Positions 21,038-28,441 of a stretch of DNA of 29,009 bases are shown in pieces. The notes beneath the pieces were generated by a model. The model saw nothing but the letters and a program-made list of their open reading frames with translations, was not told the origin of the DNA and searched no databases. This DNA comes from a virus. The stretch is taken from positions 1-29,009 of IMG/VR virus record IMGVR_UViG_3300030090_004646; one strand, 5' to 3'. The first letter of the stretch is position 1. Every line of letters starts with the position of its first letter. The position numbers and the translations under genes were made by a program.

Positions 21038-21557
21038 GCTCCTCCTCGTTTGTTCCCCAGATCTGAATAGTATACCTAAAATCAGTTGAATAAGGTGACA
21101 GTGGTGTTACCATATGTGATTCATGATTATCATTCAAAACCATTGTATTACAATTTGGTAATAAAGCAGACCACTCATGTGCAGATCCTGAAGATTCCTT
21201 CTCTTTATATAGAAAAATACCACCATTCTCAGGTACCCATGTATCATTTAGATATATTGTTGCACCAAATACTTTATCATGATCATCATGAACAGCAATA
21301 CCAGAAAGTTGTTGCCAAATATAGTATTGTAAATAGTATACTTTACATTCTGGTAGAAATAATTGAATCTCTTTTAAAATTCTTTCTTTCATTTCTCCAA
21401 CAATAGTTCTTGATAAACAATTTGAGAAGTAACCTTTTGTCAATTCACTTGGCCAAGCAAAACTACCTTTCCATGCTTCCTCATTATGTGTTTCAGACAC
21501 CTCCATACGAATGTCTTGAAGTAATTTATCTGTCAATACTCTGTCAAAATGTTTCAT
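21027..21557 (-). CDS. 2OG-Fe(II) oxygenase-like protein
   Basis: A 176-residue protein. GIAVHDDHDKVFGATIYLND contains the HxD pair (His90, Asp92), ESHMVTPL the distal histidine (148), and FRYTIQIW the 2-oxoglutarate-binding arginine (161); NGGIFLYKE is the usual turn between core strands. It is a short member, as is common in phages. Its target is unknown. It lies between a small phage gene and a GIY-YIG-like nuclease rather than in the sugar block. Confidence 0.82.
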   Translation of the reverse strand: MKHFDRVLTDKLLQDIRMEVSETHNEEAWKGSFAWPSELTKGYFSNCLSRTIVGEMKERILKEIQLFLPECKVYYLQYYIWQQLSGIAVHDDHDKVFGATIYLNDTWVPENGGIFLYKEKESSGSAHEWSALLPNCNTMVLNDNHESHMVTPLSPYSTDFRYTIQIWGTNEEEHER

Positions 21558-21994
21558 TCAAAATTACCATAATCTTTTTTCATGTAACGTCCTAGGATGT
21601 TGCTATTGTAATACTTTGGTGTCCCATCGTCAAGTGATTCTGTCAGGACATCATTAAGAAACAGTTGTCTTGTCTCTTCGTAGTTTACTTTTCCAAGGGT
21701 TGCGTGGAGGGATATGATTTCTCTTCGGAAATTATCTCTACCGTATTCTTTAACGTCTGATTTAAGTTCGTCAGAGCTTCCGTAATACCGCTTCCAGTCA
21801 GACTCTGACGTAAGACGTCGCTTGCCTCCTTTAGGTTTTCGTTTCTGTACGAAGTACTTTCTTCCGATGTATTGCTTACCGTTCTTTGTATTTGTAATCC
21901 TGTAGACAAAACCGAAGAAGTCGCCAATATCATCAGAAGTGAAAGGTTTACCCTCATATAACCAGGGGTTTTCGTAAACTCCTCCTTCAACCAT
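21554..21994 (-). CDS. GIY-YIG-like endonuclease
   Basis: A 146-residue protein whose FGFVYRITNTKNGKQYIGRK (residues 27-46) fits the GIY-YIG fold (GFVY for GIY, YIG at 42-44). A conserved-type arginine region (KRR at 58-60), Glu106/107 in NYEETRQLF and Asn130/132 in YYNSNI agree with the later catalytic positions. There is no separate DNA-binding domain as in homing endonucleases, only a basic insertion (KRKPKGGKRR). It lies immediately after the nrd genes. It might degrade host DNA or process phage DNA; a homing role is less likely because no intron or split gene is visible. Confidence 0.7.
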   Translation of the reverse strand: MVEGGVYENPWLYEGKPFTSDDIGDFFGFVYRITNTKNGKQYIGRKYFVQKRKPKGGKRRLTSESDWKRYYGSSDELKSDVKEYGRDNFRREIISLHATLGKVNYEETRQLFLNDVLTESLDDGTPKYYNSNILGRYMKKDYGNFE

Positions 21995-21998
21995 TTAA

Positions 21999-22244
21999 TC
22001 ATATACCTTGATCTTTTTGACTTGCAAAAAATTCTTTCAATGATGATTGTAATTGACCTTCATTTTCTGAATAATTATCTGAATATCCTTTCATTTTCTT
22101 CCATTCATTATGTAATGCACCCAATAACCATGCTTGAGAAAGACTCTTAGGTCCGTTCTCAAGTAATTCAAGGTATCTTTTATTACTGGTGAAAGATTTG
22201 TACTCTTCTCTCCAGTTAGAATCGTCGTAAAGTGGTTTTGTCAT
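21999..22244 (-). CDS. Small protein of unknown function (81 aa)
   Basis: An 81-residue soluble protein, helical and charged (SQAWLLGALHNEWKKMKGYS is the most distinctive segment). I recognise no domain. It starts 4 bases inside the end of nrdB and lies 4 bases before the nuclease gene, so it is in the nucleotide-metabolism transcript. Function unknown. Confidence 0.65.
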   Translation of the reverse strand: MTKPLYDDSNWREEYKSFTSNKRYLELLENGPKSLSQAWLLGALHNEWKKMKGYSDNYSENEGQLQSSLKEFFASQKDQGI

Positions 22245-23425
22245 AGCGAAAATCCTGAGAATGTGTCTTTTTTGACGTCTTGTTTGATACCACCAACTAG
22301 GTAGTTCTCAACTTCAGTCTCTTGAGGAGCAACTTGTAATCCTTTTGATGAGATCCAATGTTGTGTCCATGGTAGAGGATTATTTCTAGCAGCAATATCG
22401 TATTGTGGTTTGATACCAATTGCTCTCATACGGCGATTAGCAATCCACTCGATATACTGTTGCAATAATTTGTCATTTAAACCGATCATAGATCCATCTT
22501 TGAACAGATAGTCTGCCCAACGCTTTTCTTCATTAACTGCTGCATCAAACATAGAGATTACCCATTCCTCTTCCTCTTGGGCAATCTGTTTCATTTCAGG
22601 GTCGTCCCCTTCTTTCCACTTGTTGAGGATGTTTTGAGTAATGACAAGATGGATATTTTCATCTCTGGCGATAAGAGAGATAATCTTTGCCGATCCTTCC
22701 ATAAGTTTGAGTTCGCCAAACGCAAACGAGCAAGCAAACGATACATAAAATCTGATACCCTCCAGGATATTTACATTGGCAATTGCTCTATATAGTTTCC
22801 TTTTTAACTCGTATCTCTCTTGTTTGAAGTGACCTGCACCTTCCTGAGCATGTCTCCATGCTGCTGAAGTTCCATACTCTTGAGCAGAATTAATAAAGTC
22901 ATCATAGGAATGAGTGACCGTTGCAGATCGTTCAAGTATTCTATCATTATCTAGGATTTTGTCAAATACTTCACTAGGATTAGCGTACACATTTTTAATA
23001 ATGTATGTGTAGGAGCGACTATGGATCATCTCCATGAAACCCCAGACTTCCATACATGCCTCTAGTTCTGGTAAGGAACAGTATGGTATGAATGCCATGC
23101 CAGGACCACGACCCTGTACAGAGTCAAGCATGATCTGGTACTTCAGGTTAGAAGTATAGATATGTTTTTGTTCTGGATAAAGAGTTTGATAATCACCACG
23201 ATCTTTCTGTAAAGAAACCTCTTCAGGTCTCCAGAAATATCCTAACTGTTGTGTAGTGATCCTATCAAATACTGGGTACTTATAACTATCATAACGTTGA
23301 ATGCCCAATGGTTTTCCAAAGAACATTGGTTGTTTTTTAGTATCTACTTGTTCGGTATTAAATACCGTCATCCCCTTTATTGGGGTTTCCATTTTCTCTG
23401 TTAACTTAAACTGAACAGGATTCAC
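22241..23425 (-). CDS. nrdB: Ribonucleotide reductase class I, beta subunit
   Basis: A 394-residue radical-generating subunit. The di-iron ligands and tyrosine are all visible: Asp78 in DRGDYQ, Glu132 and His135 with Tyr139 in MEMIHSRSYTYI, Glu222 in NILEGIRFY, and Glu256/His259 in RDENIHL. With NrdA it reduces ribonucleoside diphosphates to supply dNTPs for phage replication. It overlaps nrdA by 20 bases; METPIKG at residue 12 could be an alternative start. Cyanophages commonly carry this pair. Confidence 0.97.
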   Translation of the reverse strand: MNPVQFKLTEKMETPIKGMTVFNTEQVDTKKQPMFFGKPLGIQRYDSYKYPVFDRITTQQLGYFWRPEEVSLQKDRGDYQTLYPEQKHIYTSNLKYQIMLDSVQGRGPGMAFIPYCSLPELEACMEVWGFMEMIHSRSYTYIIKNVYANPSEVFDKILDNDRILERSATVTHSYDDFINSAQEYGTSAAWRHAQEGAGHFKQERYELKRKLYRAIANVNILEGIRFYVSFACSFAFGELKLMEGSAKIISLIARDENIHLVITQNILNKWKEGDDPEMKQIAQEEEEWVISMFDAAVNEEKRWADYLFKDGSMIGLNDKLLQQYIEWIANRRMRAIGIKPQYDIAARNNPLPWTQHWISSKGLQVAPQETEVENYLVGGIKQDVKKDTFSGFSL

Positions 23426-25712
23426 ACTCTCCCTCCTCGGCTTGTTCTAAACTGTTTAAAAGATGTTCTAATTCGGTGGTTGATTTCTGTGGAACATCAA
23501 CAACCTCATCACTTTTCATATCGTGAGTATTTTGATAGTAACTGGTTTTCCAACCGTACTTATATGTAGTTAATAGATCCTGTGCCATTTGAGAAACAGG
23601 AACTTCATTATCTGGGTAGTTCTCTGGATTGTAACTCCAGTTACCACTAATCGCCTGATCAAAGAACTTTTGCATAATAGCAATAACTTTGATATATCCT
23701 TCGTTGGAAGGCATATCCCACAAGAGTGTGTAGTTATTTTTCAAAGATCCATAAGACGGAACAATCTGCTTAAGAGGTCCTTTCTTTGATTTTTTAATGG
23801 ACAAGTAATCTCTAGGTGGTTCAATTCCATTTGTGGCATTTGACACAACGGAACTGCTCTCCGAAGGCATCTGTGCGGACAACGTGCTGTGCCTGAGCCC
23901 GTGTTCCACGATAGATGCTCTAAGAGATTCCCAATCATATTTGTACTTTGGTTCTACTAGTTCGTCTACGTCCTTCTTATATGTATCGATAGGAAGAATT
24001 CCAGTAGCATACTTAGTAAATCGGAAGTATTTACATGCACTTTTTTCCTTTGCAATCTCATTAGAAGACTTAAGTAAGTAGTATTGGAATGCTTCAGTCA
24101 GGTCATGAGTAAGAGTCAATGCTTCTTGAGAATCATACTTAGCACCATTCTTCGCAAGGTAATGAGCGAATCCAATATAACCTATACCCAAAGAACGACG
24201 ATTCAAAGTACTATTCTGTGCTGCTGCAATTGGATAGTCCTGATAATCAATCAACTCTTCCAGTCCACGTACAGCAAGGTCACAGAGAGACTCTAATTCA
24301 TCCAAACGATTAATCTTACCAACGTTGATAGCAGAAAGAATACAGAGGGCAATTTCACCATCTTCAGTATCAATGTGATTTAGTGGTTTGGTAGGTAGTG
24401 TGATCTCTTGACACAAGTTACTCATCGTCACTTTATCCGTAAAGGAAGAGTGAGAATTACAATGGTCAATGTTCATGATATAGATTCTACCAGTCTCTGC
24501 TCTCTCCTTAAGAAGGTCTAAAATAAGTTTCTGAGCAGAAATAGTCTTCCTTTTAATACCAGGTTTATTTTCATAACGAACATATAGACTATCAAATCTA
24601 GGAGTACCAAATGCTTCATAAAGACCTGGTACATCATGAGGACTAAACAAAGTTATGTCACCATCTTCACAGAATCTTTCGTAAAAAAGTTTACTGAGTT
24701 GAATACTATAATCTAACTTACGAACTCTGTTATCTTGGGTTCCTTTGTTGTTTTTTAAGACAAGTATATCTTCTATTTCTTGGTGCCAGATTGGGAAGTG
24801 GACAGTCGCTGATCCACCACGGATGCCATTTTGAGTGCAACATCTGACAGTCGCTTCAAACTTTTTGAGGAACGGGACAACACCTGTGTGTTGAACTTCT
24901 CCGCCCCTGATTTTACTGTTGATGCCCCTGATTTTACCTGCGTTGATACCAATACCAGCCCTTTGAGCGACATAGCGACCGATGGCCATATCAGAACTAA
25001 AAATACTATCCAAGGTGTCGTCAACATCAACCAGAACACAACTCGCAAACTGTCGGAGCGGGGTACGAACTCCTGCCATGATGGGAGTTGGTATGTTGAT
25101 CTTGTGTTTGGAAATGGCATCGTAGTACCTCTTTATGTAATCTAATCTATTTTCTTTGTAGTTTGAAAAGATAGTAATAGCAATTAGCATATACATGAAC
25201 TGTGGAGTTTCATATAATGCACCACTACTTCTGTCTTGAACCAAATACTTATCAACTACCTGACGCAAACCAGCGTAAGTAAATAAGTGGTCACGGTCAT
25301 GATCAATATAACTATCTAGTTCTTCAATCTCATCTAAAGTATAATCTAGTAACAAATCAGGATGATATACTCCCTTTTGTTGACAAGTGTTAATGTGTTG
25401 CTCAAGATTAGGAAGTTCTTTATGACCACCATACAAACTCTTCCTTAAAGAGAAGAGAAGAAGTCTTGCTGCAACGTATTGGTAGTTTGGATTATCTAAA
25501 CTAATTAAGTCACTTGCTGAACGGATTAATATTTCTTGTATCTCTGAGGTAGTAATACCATCATAGAACTGTATACCTGATTGTATCTCTATTTGACTTG
25601 CAGACACACCTGCAATACCCTCACATGCTTCTTCAACCATAACATGCATTTTTTCTAGGTTAAGGCTTTCAATACGTCCATCACGTTTTTTAACCTTTGT
25701 TCCGTTACTCAT
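23406..25712 (-). CDS. nrdA: Ribonucleotide reductase class I, alpha subunit
   Basis: A 768-residue catalytic subunit. The N terminus (KKRDGRIESLNLEKMHVMVE) looks like an ATP-cone, so overall activity may be under dATP control. The active-site residues appear in SNLCQEI (Asn, Cys, Glu) and the redox cysteines in FASCVLVD and LCILSAIN. SYYQNT near the C terminus gives the radical-transfer tyrosine pair, and ECESCSV ends the protein with the shuttle cysteines. It is complete, of normal length, and overlaps primase by 4 bases and nrdB by 20. Confidence 0.97.
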   Translation of the reverse strand: MSNGTKVKKRDGRIESLNLEKMHVMVEEACEGIAGVSASQIEIQSGIQFYDGITTSEIQEILIRSASDLISLDNPNYQYVAARLLLFSLRKSLYGGHKELPNLEQHINTCQQKGVYHPDLLLDYTLDEIEELDSYIDHDRDHLFTYAGLRQVVDKYLVQDRSSGALYETPQFMYMLIAITIFSNYKENRLDYIKRYYDAISKHKINIPTPIMAGVRTPLRQFASCVLVDVDDTLDSIFSSDMAIGRYVAQRAGIGINAGKIRGINSKIRGGEVQHTGVVPFLKKFEATVRCCTQNGIRGGSATVHFPIWHQEIEDILVLKNNKGTQDNRVRKLDYSIQLSKLFYERFCEDGDITLFSPHDVPGLYEAFGTPRFDSLYVRYENKPGIKRKTISAQKLILDLLKERAETGRIYIMNIDHCNSHSSFTDKVTMSNLCQEITLPTKPLNHIDTEDGEIALCILSAINVGKINRLDELESLCDLAVRGLEELIDYQDYPIAAAQNSTLNRRSLGIGYIGFAHYLAKNGAKYDSQEALTLTHDLTEAFQYYLLKSSNEIAKEKSACKYFRFTKYATGILPIDTYKKDVDELVEPKYKYDWESLRASIVEHGLRHSTLSAQMPSESSSVVSNATNGIEPPRDYLSIKKSKKGPLKQIVPSYGSLKNNYTLLWDMPSNEGYIKVIAIMQKFFDQAISGNWSYNPENYPDNEVPVSQMAQDLLTTYKYGWKTSYYQNTHDMKSDEVVDVPQKSTTELEHLLNSLEQAEEGECESCSV

Positions 25713-26686
25713 ACTTTTTTCCAGTTGTTAAATTTAATTTTTGCTTGTAAACCAGTGTGTGTGTTCGATTCTAACACACTCATGATATTATGTCCACCTA
25801 ATACCATATCATTTATGTCCTTTTCATGAATATTGTTTGGCCATATTACAACTCTTTCACCTCTATCGATAGTGGTTGAGATTCTTTTAACAATTTCATT
25901 GTTGCGCGGCTCGTTATCATAGATCCATACAGGATCATTAACACCCCACTTACGAACATCAGCGTCTGCACCACACATAGCAATTGAATTGGATACGAAC
26001 GTTGAATCAAACGGTCCTTCAGTGACGTAAACAGAGAGTTTATTGTCAATTTCGTCAAGTCCATAAATTTTTGGTGCGTTATCATTAATCATCACGGTAA
26101 GATATTTAGGCACTGATTTTTTTTCAATTGCTCTGCCTTGAAACCCTATCAAATTACCATCTTGATACAATGGTATTATGATTCTAGGTTCATCCCTACC
26201 TATAGTGTCATAGGTCTTTTTATACGAATTACAGAACTCTTTAAACTTATATGCAAAGTAAAATTTTGACGGATCTAATTTTCTTTTTTCAAGATATTCC
26301 TTTGCAGAATCAACCTCTGAACAGAGAGGTAAATTAATTTCAGCAACTGTTTTAAAAACTGGTGTCTCAAATTCAAACTTTGGATTTGGAGTATGTCTTC
26401 CCTTGCCAGTATTACCTTCTTTAAATTTTTCCATCACAAATTGCTTGTGCAATCCTAGGTCAACCGTTTTCAAGAAATTAGAAAACGACATACTAGCACC
26501 ACAGTTATGGCACTTGTAATTGGCATTATTTTTTATAGAATAAAGATATCCTCTCGCAACATTCTTCCTCTTCTGTGAGTCTCCACATATGGGACAACGG
26601 AAGTTGTATAGGTTAGGATTCTTTTGTTTAAATTTTTGAAGTCTAGACGATATCAAATTGACGTATTTACGATCAACTAGATCCAT
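25709..26686 (-). CDS. 61: DNA primase, T4 gp61-like
   Basis: A 325-residue primase. The zinc finger is at the N terminus: CPIC (Cys31, Cys34) and CHNC (Cys59, Cys62). The TOPRIM part shows VTEGPFDS (Glu223) and IYDNEP (Asp257), with IIPLYQDGNLIGFQGRAI before it. Together with the T4 gp41 helicase (not in the window) it makes the RNA primers for lagging-strand synthesis. It is first in a transcript from the promoter at 26710-26738, followed by nrdA and nrdB. Confidence 0.88.
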   Translation of the reverse strand: MDLVDRKYVNLISSRLQKFKQKNPNLYNFRCPICGDSQKRKNVARGYLYSIKNNANYKCHNCGASMSFSNFLKTVDLGLHKQFVMEKFKEGNTGKGRHTPNPKFEFETPVFKTVAEINLPLCSEVDSAKEYLEKRKLDPSKFYFAYKFKEFCNSYKKTYDTIGRDEPRIIIPLYQDGNLIGFQGRAIEKKSVPKYLTVMINDNAPKIYGLDEIDNKLSVYVTEGPFDSTFVSNSIAMCGADADVRKWGVNDPVWIYDNEPRNNEIVKRISTTIDRGERVVIWPNNIHEKDINDMVLGGHNIMSVLESNTHTGLQAKIKFNNWKKV

Positions 26687-26696
26687 TACAAGAATA

Positions 26697-27080
26697 TTAC
26701 TGGTTCTTTATTATACCCGAAGTTGGCGGTGGTGTCAACGTACCTCTTAAAACCTTTTGTATGACTGGAGAAACCATAAAAATAATTATAGTAAGTGAAC
26801 CTGCAATTGTCCACATCTTCTTTTCTATGACTCTTAAACGAGTATCTACCATTCTAATATCTCTTTCACATCCTTTTTTTATTGCTTCTGTCTCTCTATT
26901 TAAATCCTTATTGAGGTTATCTATCTTCTCAAACAAGATACCATCTATCTGATCTTGCTTATCTAACTTCTCATTATGAACCGCAAGAAGTTCTCCCATC
27001 TTCACAGAGTTCTCTTGTAAAGATTGTACGACTTTCTCTAGTCTTTCTAATATCGCTGCATTTACACCTGTATTATCCAT
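26697..27080 (-). CDS. Coiled-coil protein with C-terminal membrane helix (127 aa)
   Basis: Residues 1-80 are a long helix with heptad-like Leu/Ile spacing (ILERLEKVVQSLQENSVKMG, then IDGILFEKIDNLNKDLNRET). A membrane helix follows (WTIAGSLTIIIFMVSPVIQ, about residues 89-107), then a short Pro/Thr tail. This order (coiled coil, one helix, short tail) is that of XhlA-type membrane-associated lysis accessory proteins, but also of many unrelated anchors. Its last bases contain the next promoter. No family can be fixed. Confidence 0.65.
   Translation of the reverse strand: MDNTGVNAAILERLEKVVQSLQENSVKMGELLAVHNEKLDKQDQIDGILFEKIDNLNKDLNRETEAIKKGCERDIRMVDTRLRVIEKKMWTIAGSLTIIIFMVSPVIQKVLRGTLTPPPTSGIIKNQ
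26710..26738 (-). promoter_or_regulatory. Consensus sigma70-type promoter for primase-nrdA-nrdB
   Basis: On the minus strand TTGACA (26733-26738) and TATAAT (26710-26715) are 17 bases apart, a perfect consensus match. It lies wholly in the 3' end of the preceding coding region and starts transcription about 17 bases before the primase ATG. Confidence 0.75.
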
Positions 27081-27081
27081 C

Positions 27082-27228
27082 TCAATATCTCTTCATCACC
27101 TTCTTCTTTTTCTTTTTATGAACGGGTGGGGAATCTGGGGGTAGACCTGCAACAGCACCAGTAGCAACACTTGTTGCTATTGCATTCTCTCTAAAATATT
27201 TTATGATTTTTTCTAATCTTCTGTCCAT
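27082..27228 (-). CDS. Small basic protein (48 aa)
   Basis: A 48-residue frame: MDRRLEKIIKYFRENAIATS, then an Ala/Gly/Pro middle and a lysine-rich end (HKKKKKKVMKRY). The start overlaps the upstream stop by one base (TGATG) and the stop is one base before the next ATG. An amphipathic start plus a poly-Lys tail suggest nucleic-acid or membrane contact. No family recognised. Confidence 0.6.
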   Translation of the reverse strand: MDRRLEKIIKYFRENAIATSVATGAVAGLPPDSPPVHKKKKKKVMKRY

Positions 27229-27599
27229 CAGATTAACTGTAACTCGTTTAAACAATACTCATCTGGTGCAATATCATGAAGTATAGAATGTGGATACTCA
27301 GGCACCCTCTTCAAAAACATCAAGAAACTTGTAACACTTGGCCACAGTTCTGGTTCCAGTTTATAAAACAACAATGGAATAGTTGCCTCATCAAATACAT
27401 TAAACAAGACAATTAAATGGTTTATGATTAAATGTGTCTTCAACACTCCCGTATTCATATACCGTTTAAGGAGTCTTTTAACATACTTAAATTTTTTTAA
27501 GTCTTCGTCAAAATCCTCCTTTGTAACAGCTTGGGGATTGTCGTAATATTTAATGGCAAATAAAAGGTAGTTATCCTCGTTCAATTCATGAAATTTCAT
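27228..27599 (-). CDS. Conserved-looking helical phage protein (123 aa)
   Basis: A 123-residue soluble, helix-rich protein (KKFKYVKRLLKRYMNTG, then THLIINHLIVLFNVFDEATI, then LWPSVTSFLMFLKRVPEYPH). It has no signal peptide and no obvious catalytic residues. From memory, proteins of this kind occur widely in environmental T4-like phages, though I cannot name the family. It is 10 bases downstream of the structural gene at 27610 and coupled to the small basic gene below. Function unknown. Confidence 0.7.
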   Translation of the reverse strand: MKFHELNEDNYLLFAIKYYDNPQAVTKEDFDEDLKKFKYVKRLLKRYMNTGVLKTHLIINHLIVLFNVFDEATIPLLFYKLEPELWPSVTSFLMFLKRVPEYPHSILHDIAPDEYCLNELQLI

Positions 27600-27609
27600 A
27601 AATCATCTA

Positions 27610-28128
27610 TTATGCATCACCAAAGAATGTGTCGTCAGCAGCGTCACCAGCAGAACCATATGCAGCAGATCCAGTACTAATACCAGACATTGCAACTAAA
27701 ACTTCACTCTTAACTCTTAAGTTACCATCACAGTCGTTGTAAGTTGTAAGACCAACCCAACCGCCGTGTGCAACAGAGTATGCAGTAGTTCTAGCAACTC
27801 CAACCTCACCTTCATCTACACCATAGATGTTAGCAGCACCCCAATGAGTGTCATGAAGAGTTGACTTAGGTTTTTGTGAAATAGTATAGTTTGTAGCTGC
27901 GATTGCAACACCACTTAAATGTTGAGTACTAGCGATAGAACACGATGTTTGTGATGCGATAGCAGAAATAACTGCTTCACCAAAAGTGTTTCCTACGCCA
28001 ATAGATATTACATCTCCTACAGAAGCAGCACTGAATGATGTGCCAGAACCAGTGACAACCTTGGTTGCATAGTTAACGCTTACAGTACCAGGAGAGAAAA
28101 TATCATCTGATTTGCCCCATAGTGCCAT
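27610..28128 (-). CDS. Putative virion structural protein
   Basis: A 172-residue protein that begins MALWGKSDDIFSPGTVSVNY. It is rich in Ser, Thr, Ala and Gly with short beta-strand motifs (VVTGSGTSFSAASVGDVISI, then VAHGGWVGLTTYNDCDGNLR) and ends in an acidic tail DDTFFGDA. No catalytic motif is present. The composition and the MALWGK start resemble, from memory, virion proteins of T4-like cyanophages. The T4 late box TATAAATA just upstream and the terminator that isolates it from earlier genes support a late, structural role. Whether it belongs to the head or tail is unknown. Confidence 0.75.
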   Translation of the reverse strand: MALWGKSDDIFSPGTVSVNYATKVVTGSGTSFSAASVGDVISIGVGNTFGEAVISAIASQTSCSIASTQHLSGVAIAATNYTISQKPKSTLHDTHWGAANIYGVDEGEVGVARTTAYSVAHGGWVGLTTYNDCDGNLRVKSEVLVAMSGISTGSAAYGSAGDAADDTFFGDA

Positions 28129-28159
28129 TGATTTACCCGATAAAAAATTGTTCTAAGAT

Positions 28160-28167
28160 TATTTATA
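28160..28167 (-). promoter_or_regulatory. T4-type late promoter box
   Basis: TATAAATA on the minus strand is an exact match to the T4 late promoter, read with gp33/gp55-type factors and the sliding clamp. It is 32 bases before the ATG of the structural protein at 28128 and just after a terminator. Confidence 0.75.
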
Positions 28168-28169
28168 AA

Positions 28170-28202
28170 AACCAAAAAGAGACTCCCTGATGAGGAAGTC
28201 TC
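28170..28202 (-). terminator. Rho-independent terminator
   Basis: On the minus strand GAGACTTCC pairs with GGGAGTCTC (9 pairs, one G-U) across TCATCA, followed by TTTTTGGTTTTT. It ends the transcript of the gene at 28209-28397, six bases after its stop. Confidence 0.85.
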
Positions 28203-28208
28203 AATCTT

Positions 28209-28397
28209 TTACTTGTTAAGTAGTGCTTTCTCTAGTGCTTCTACTAGTTGATCGTCTACTTTGTTGCCTGATTTAGCAGCAGCTTTCTTAAGAAGTCCAA
28301 TAATAAACTCCTTGATTTTGCCTTCTAGATCCTCAGGGATCTTATCTACTGCCTTGTCAATAACGTTGATAGCAATAGGTAGTAAAAATTTAGTCAT
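28209..28397 (-). CDS. Small helical protein (62 aa), unknown function
   Basis: A 62-residue amphipathic protein: a hydrophobic start (MTKFLLPIAINVIDKAVDKI), a charged turn (PEDLEGK), then two helices (IKEFIIGLLKKAAAKSGNK and VDDQLVEALEKALLNK). It looks like a small membrane-associated or helical-bundle protein. It forms a single-gene unit between a palindrome upstream and a terminator downstream. No family recognised. Confidence 0.65.
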   Translation of the reverse strand: MTKFLLPIAINVIDKAVDKIPEDLEGKIKEFIIGLLKKAAAKSGNKVDDQLVEALEKALLNK

Positions 28398-28402
28398 AAT
28401 AA

Positions 28403-28418
28403 TACAGTAATTACTGTA
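28403..28418. other. Perfect 16-base palindrome upstream of a small gene
   Basis: TACAGTAATTACTGTA is perfectly self-complementary with no loop, and lies 6 bases before the ATG at 28397. It could be a repressor operator or a leader hairpin that hides the ribosome site. CTATATATT next to it (minus strand) is a weak late-promoter-like sequence. Confidence 0.5.
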
Positions 28419-28441
28419 ATATATAGCCAGTTTTTTTACTC

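Noticed and set aside
21554-21994. Homing endonuclease of a mobile intron
   Set aside because: The GIY-YIG motif is present but there is no intron, split gene or DNA-binding module; nrdB and nrdA are both intact.
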